A stretch of DNA of 64,000 nt from contig JAMYWO010000002.1 of assembly GCA_024220525.1 (NCBI GenBank), forward strand, positions 307,432 to 371,431. Direction: 5' to 3'. Source of the DNA: Cochliopodium minus (lineage: Eukaryota; Discosea; Himatismenida; Cochliopodiidae). This document shows positions 62,979 to 64,000 of the stretch, one piece after another. The notes under the pieces were generated by a model. The model was not told where the DNA came from and searched no databases. It saw only the letters and a program-made list of their open reading frames with translations. The stretch's first letter is position 1; each line of letters starts with the position of its first letter. Made by a program: the position numbers and the translations under genes.

Positions 62979-64000
62979 TAAAATAAAAAATAATTGAAAA
63001 TAAAAATAAAAAATAAAGATTCAAAAATGTTTATTAAAAAATAAATAAGAAAATAAAAAATAAATAAGAAAATAAAAAAAAAATTGAAAATAAAATAAAA
63101 AATAAAAATAAATTTTCAAAAAAATAAAGATTGAAAAAAAAAAGAAGTTACAAATAACAGGATTTTCAAAATTTTTAGAAAAGTTATAAGATTGGCCAAG
63201 ATCAGTAGGAGTATCGAAATCTTCACGACTCATGATGTACTTGGTGTCATAACAAGAAGTGAAAAACTGTTTGAAAATTTGTTTGAATTTGTAGGAGGAT
63301 TCCGGAAGCTTTTGGAGAAACTGTTGCACCGTTCTTACTGCATCATGGAGCATATTGTGTCCTATTACTGGCTTTTTGTTTTTTGTTATTTCGTCCAAAA
63401 TTTTTCTGAACCCTTTTTATAAAAAAAAATTGATCAAAAAAAAAATTAAAAAAATCAATTTAAAATAATTGATCAGTCTTTTTTTTTTTTATTTTTAAAA
63501 TGAATGAAAGTTTGAAAGAATATCAAAAAAAAAACAAAAACAAAACAAAAAATACAAAAATAAACATTCAAAAATTAATAAGCAAAATAAAAACAAAAAA
63601 TATTTAAAAAATCAAAAAACGTAAACTACAAAAAAAAAAACTATTAACTAGAATTTTTTAAACGAAATTCTTCCTTAAACAAAGTATGGTTTTTTGAGAT
63701 TTTTTTTTTTACCAATCTTATCCTCGATCTTTTTCCTTTGTTCCATTAATTGATCCCCCTTCAACTCATTGAGATGCTCCTGAGACGAAACCTTGATAAA
63801 ACTGATCTTGTTCCTCTCAGTCCTCCCAGTAAGCAAGTAAATCCTGTCTCCGAAGCTCTCCAAAGCTTGATAAATGAGTTTTCTTTTGTATGCATTACGA
63901 TCTTCTAATGTAAATTGTTCGCTGTTTGGATTGTTGAGCCATTCTGTAATTTTGTTGAGGGTTTCTTCGTAGAAGAGGCGGTCTTTCTCTTCTTTTGGAA
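61877..64000 (-). CDS. parn: poly(A)-specific ribonuclease PARN (5' end beyond window)
   Basis: DEDD-type 3'-exonuclease that shortens poly(A) tails and trims small RNAs. Visible exons: 64000-63713 (continues past the edge), 63412-63152, 62904-62843, 62721-62562 and 62385-61877. The order follows human PARN: R3H-side helix with NAYKRKLIYQALESFGDRIYL, then VIGHNMLHDAVRTVQQF (DEDD motif around HNML.D), SCYDTKYI, AHNAGYDAYM with the HNAGYDA motif, a TGYVFVKVANEI strand, and an RRM-like domain (VIFVYGYDIS...SSFVTIED). The C-terminal tail is Asn/Ser then acidic. The N-terminal nuclease motif (first D and E) lies off the edge. Confidence 0.93.
62936..63130. repeat. A/T microsatellite in a PARN intron
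   Basis: Irregular AATAAA/AAAATA units over about 190 bp inside the 247-nt PARN intron 63151-62905. Confidence 0.85.

Overview
This is nuclear DNA from an AT-rich, intron-dense, aerobic, single-celled eukaryote. Coding exons are moderately AT-rich. Introns and intergenic DNA are extremely AT-rich, with long A and T tracts. Introns are GT...AG, mostly 42-110 nt, often opening GTAAAA or GTAAGA and closing in a T-rich tract plus AG. TAA is the usual stop, with some TGA. TOR, USP7, HGD, PARN, an ariadne-type RBR ligase, Vps55, an SH2 protein, LIM, FH3 and tyrosinase genes are compatible with an amoeboid protist (amoebozoan-like or similar), but I cannot fix the lineage from the window. Gene density is high: 27 protein-coding loci, typically 100-500 bp apart, on both strands with no operons. 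Most spliced models below close exactly in frame, which is the main support for the exon borders.

Layout. 0-5 kb: an ADF/cofilin, homogentisate 1,2-dioxygenase, and the 5' half of a secreted GH28 pectinase-type enzyme that stops at a microsatellite and a single N (an assembly join). 5-7 kb: a minus-strand uracil-DNA glycosylase with a PIP-box-like N-terminus and two GRF zinc fingers. 7.6-14 kb: a Sel1-repeat protein with a degenerate ADP-ribosyltransferase-like region, a SANT-like protein, an unrecognised 395-aa protein and a small membrane protein spanning a 100-N gap. 14-20 kb: a mitochondrial PPR-like protein and USP7. 20-33 kb: Vps55/LEPROT, an F-box/SPRY-like protein, a long coiled coil, an SH2 protein, a two-LIM protein and an FH3-only formin-like protein. 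33-39 kb: an MFS transporter, a Ser/Thr kinase and a tyrosinase. 39-47 kb: a complete TOR kinase of 2405 aa. 47-64 kb: an AAA-ATPase-like/PD-(D/E)XK protein with a duplicated N-terminal module, a SPRY protein, an ariadne-type RBR ligase, an LRR protein, a 1011-aa mitochondrial-type protein, an intronless phage-type Dam adenine methyltransferase-like gene, and PARN running off the right edge.

Most genes are housekeeping and unrelated in function. The unusual signals are at the level of gene structure and domain architecture. Several genes need micro-exons (5, 6, 8, 11, 13, 15 and 17 nt). One kinase appears to need a single-nucleotide exon that supplies the middle base of the conserved Gly of its activation segment. 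Two genes have a first coding exon that is only the start codon. The UNG fusion, the Dam-like gene and the AAA/nuclease gene are the best candidates for new biology at the protein level.
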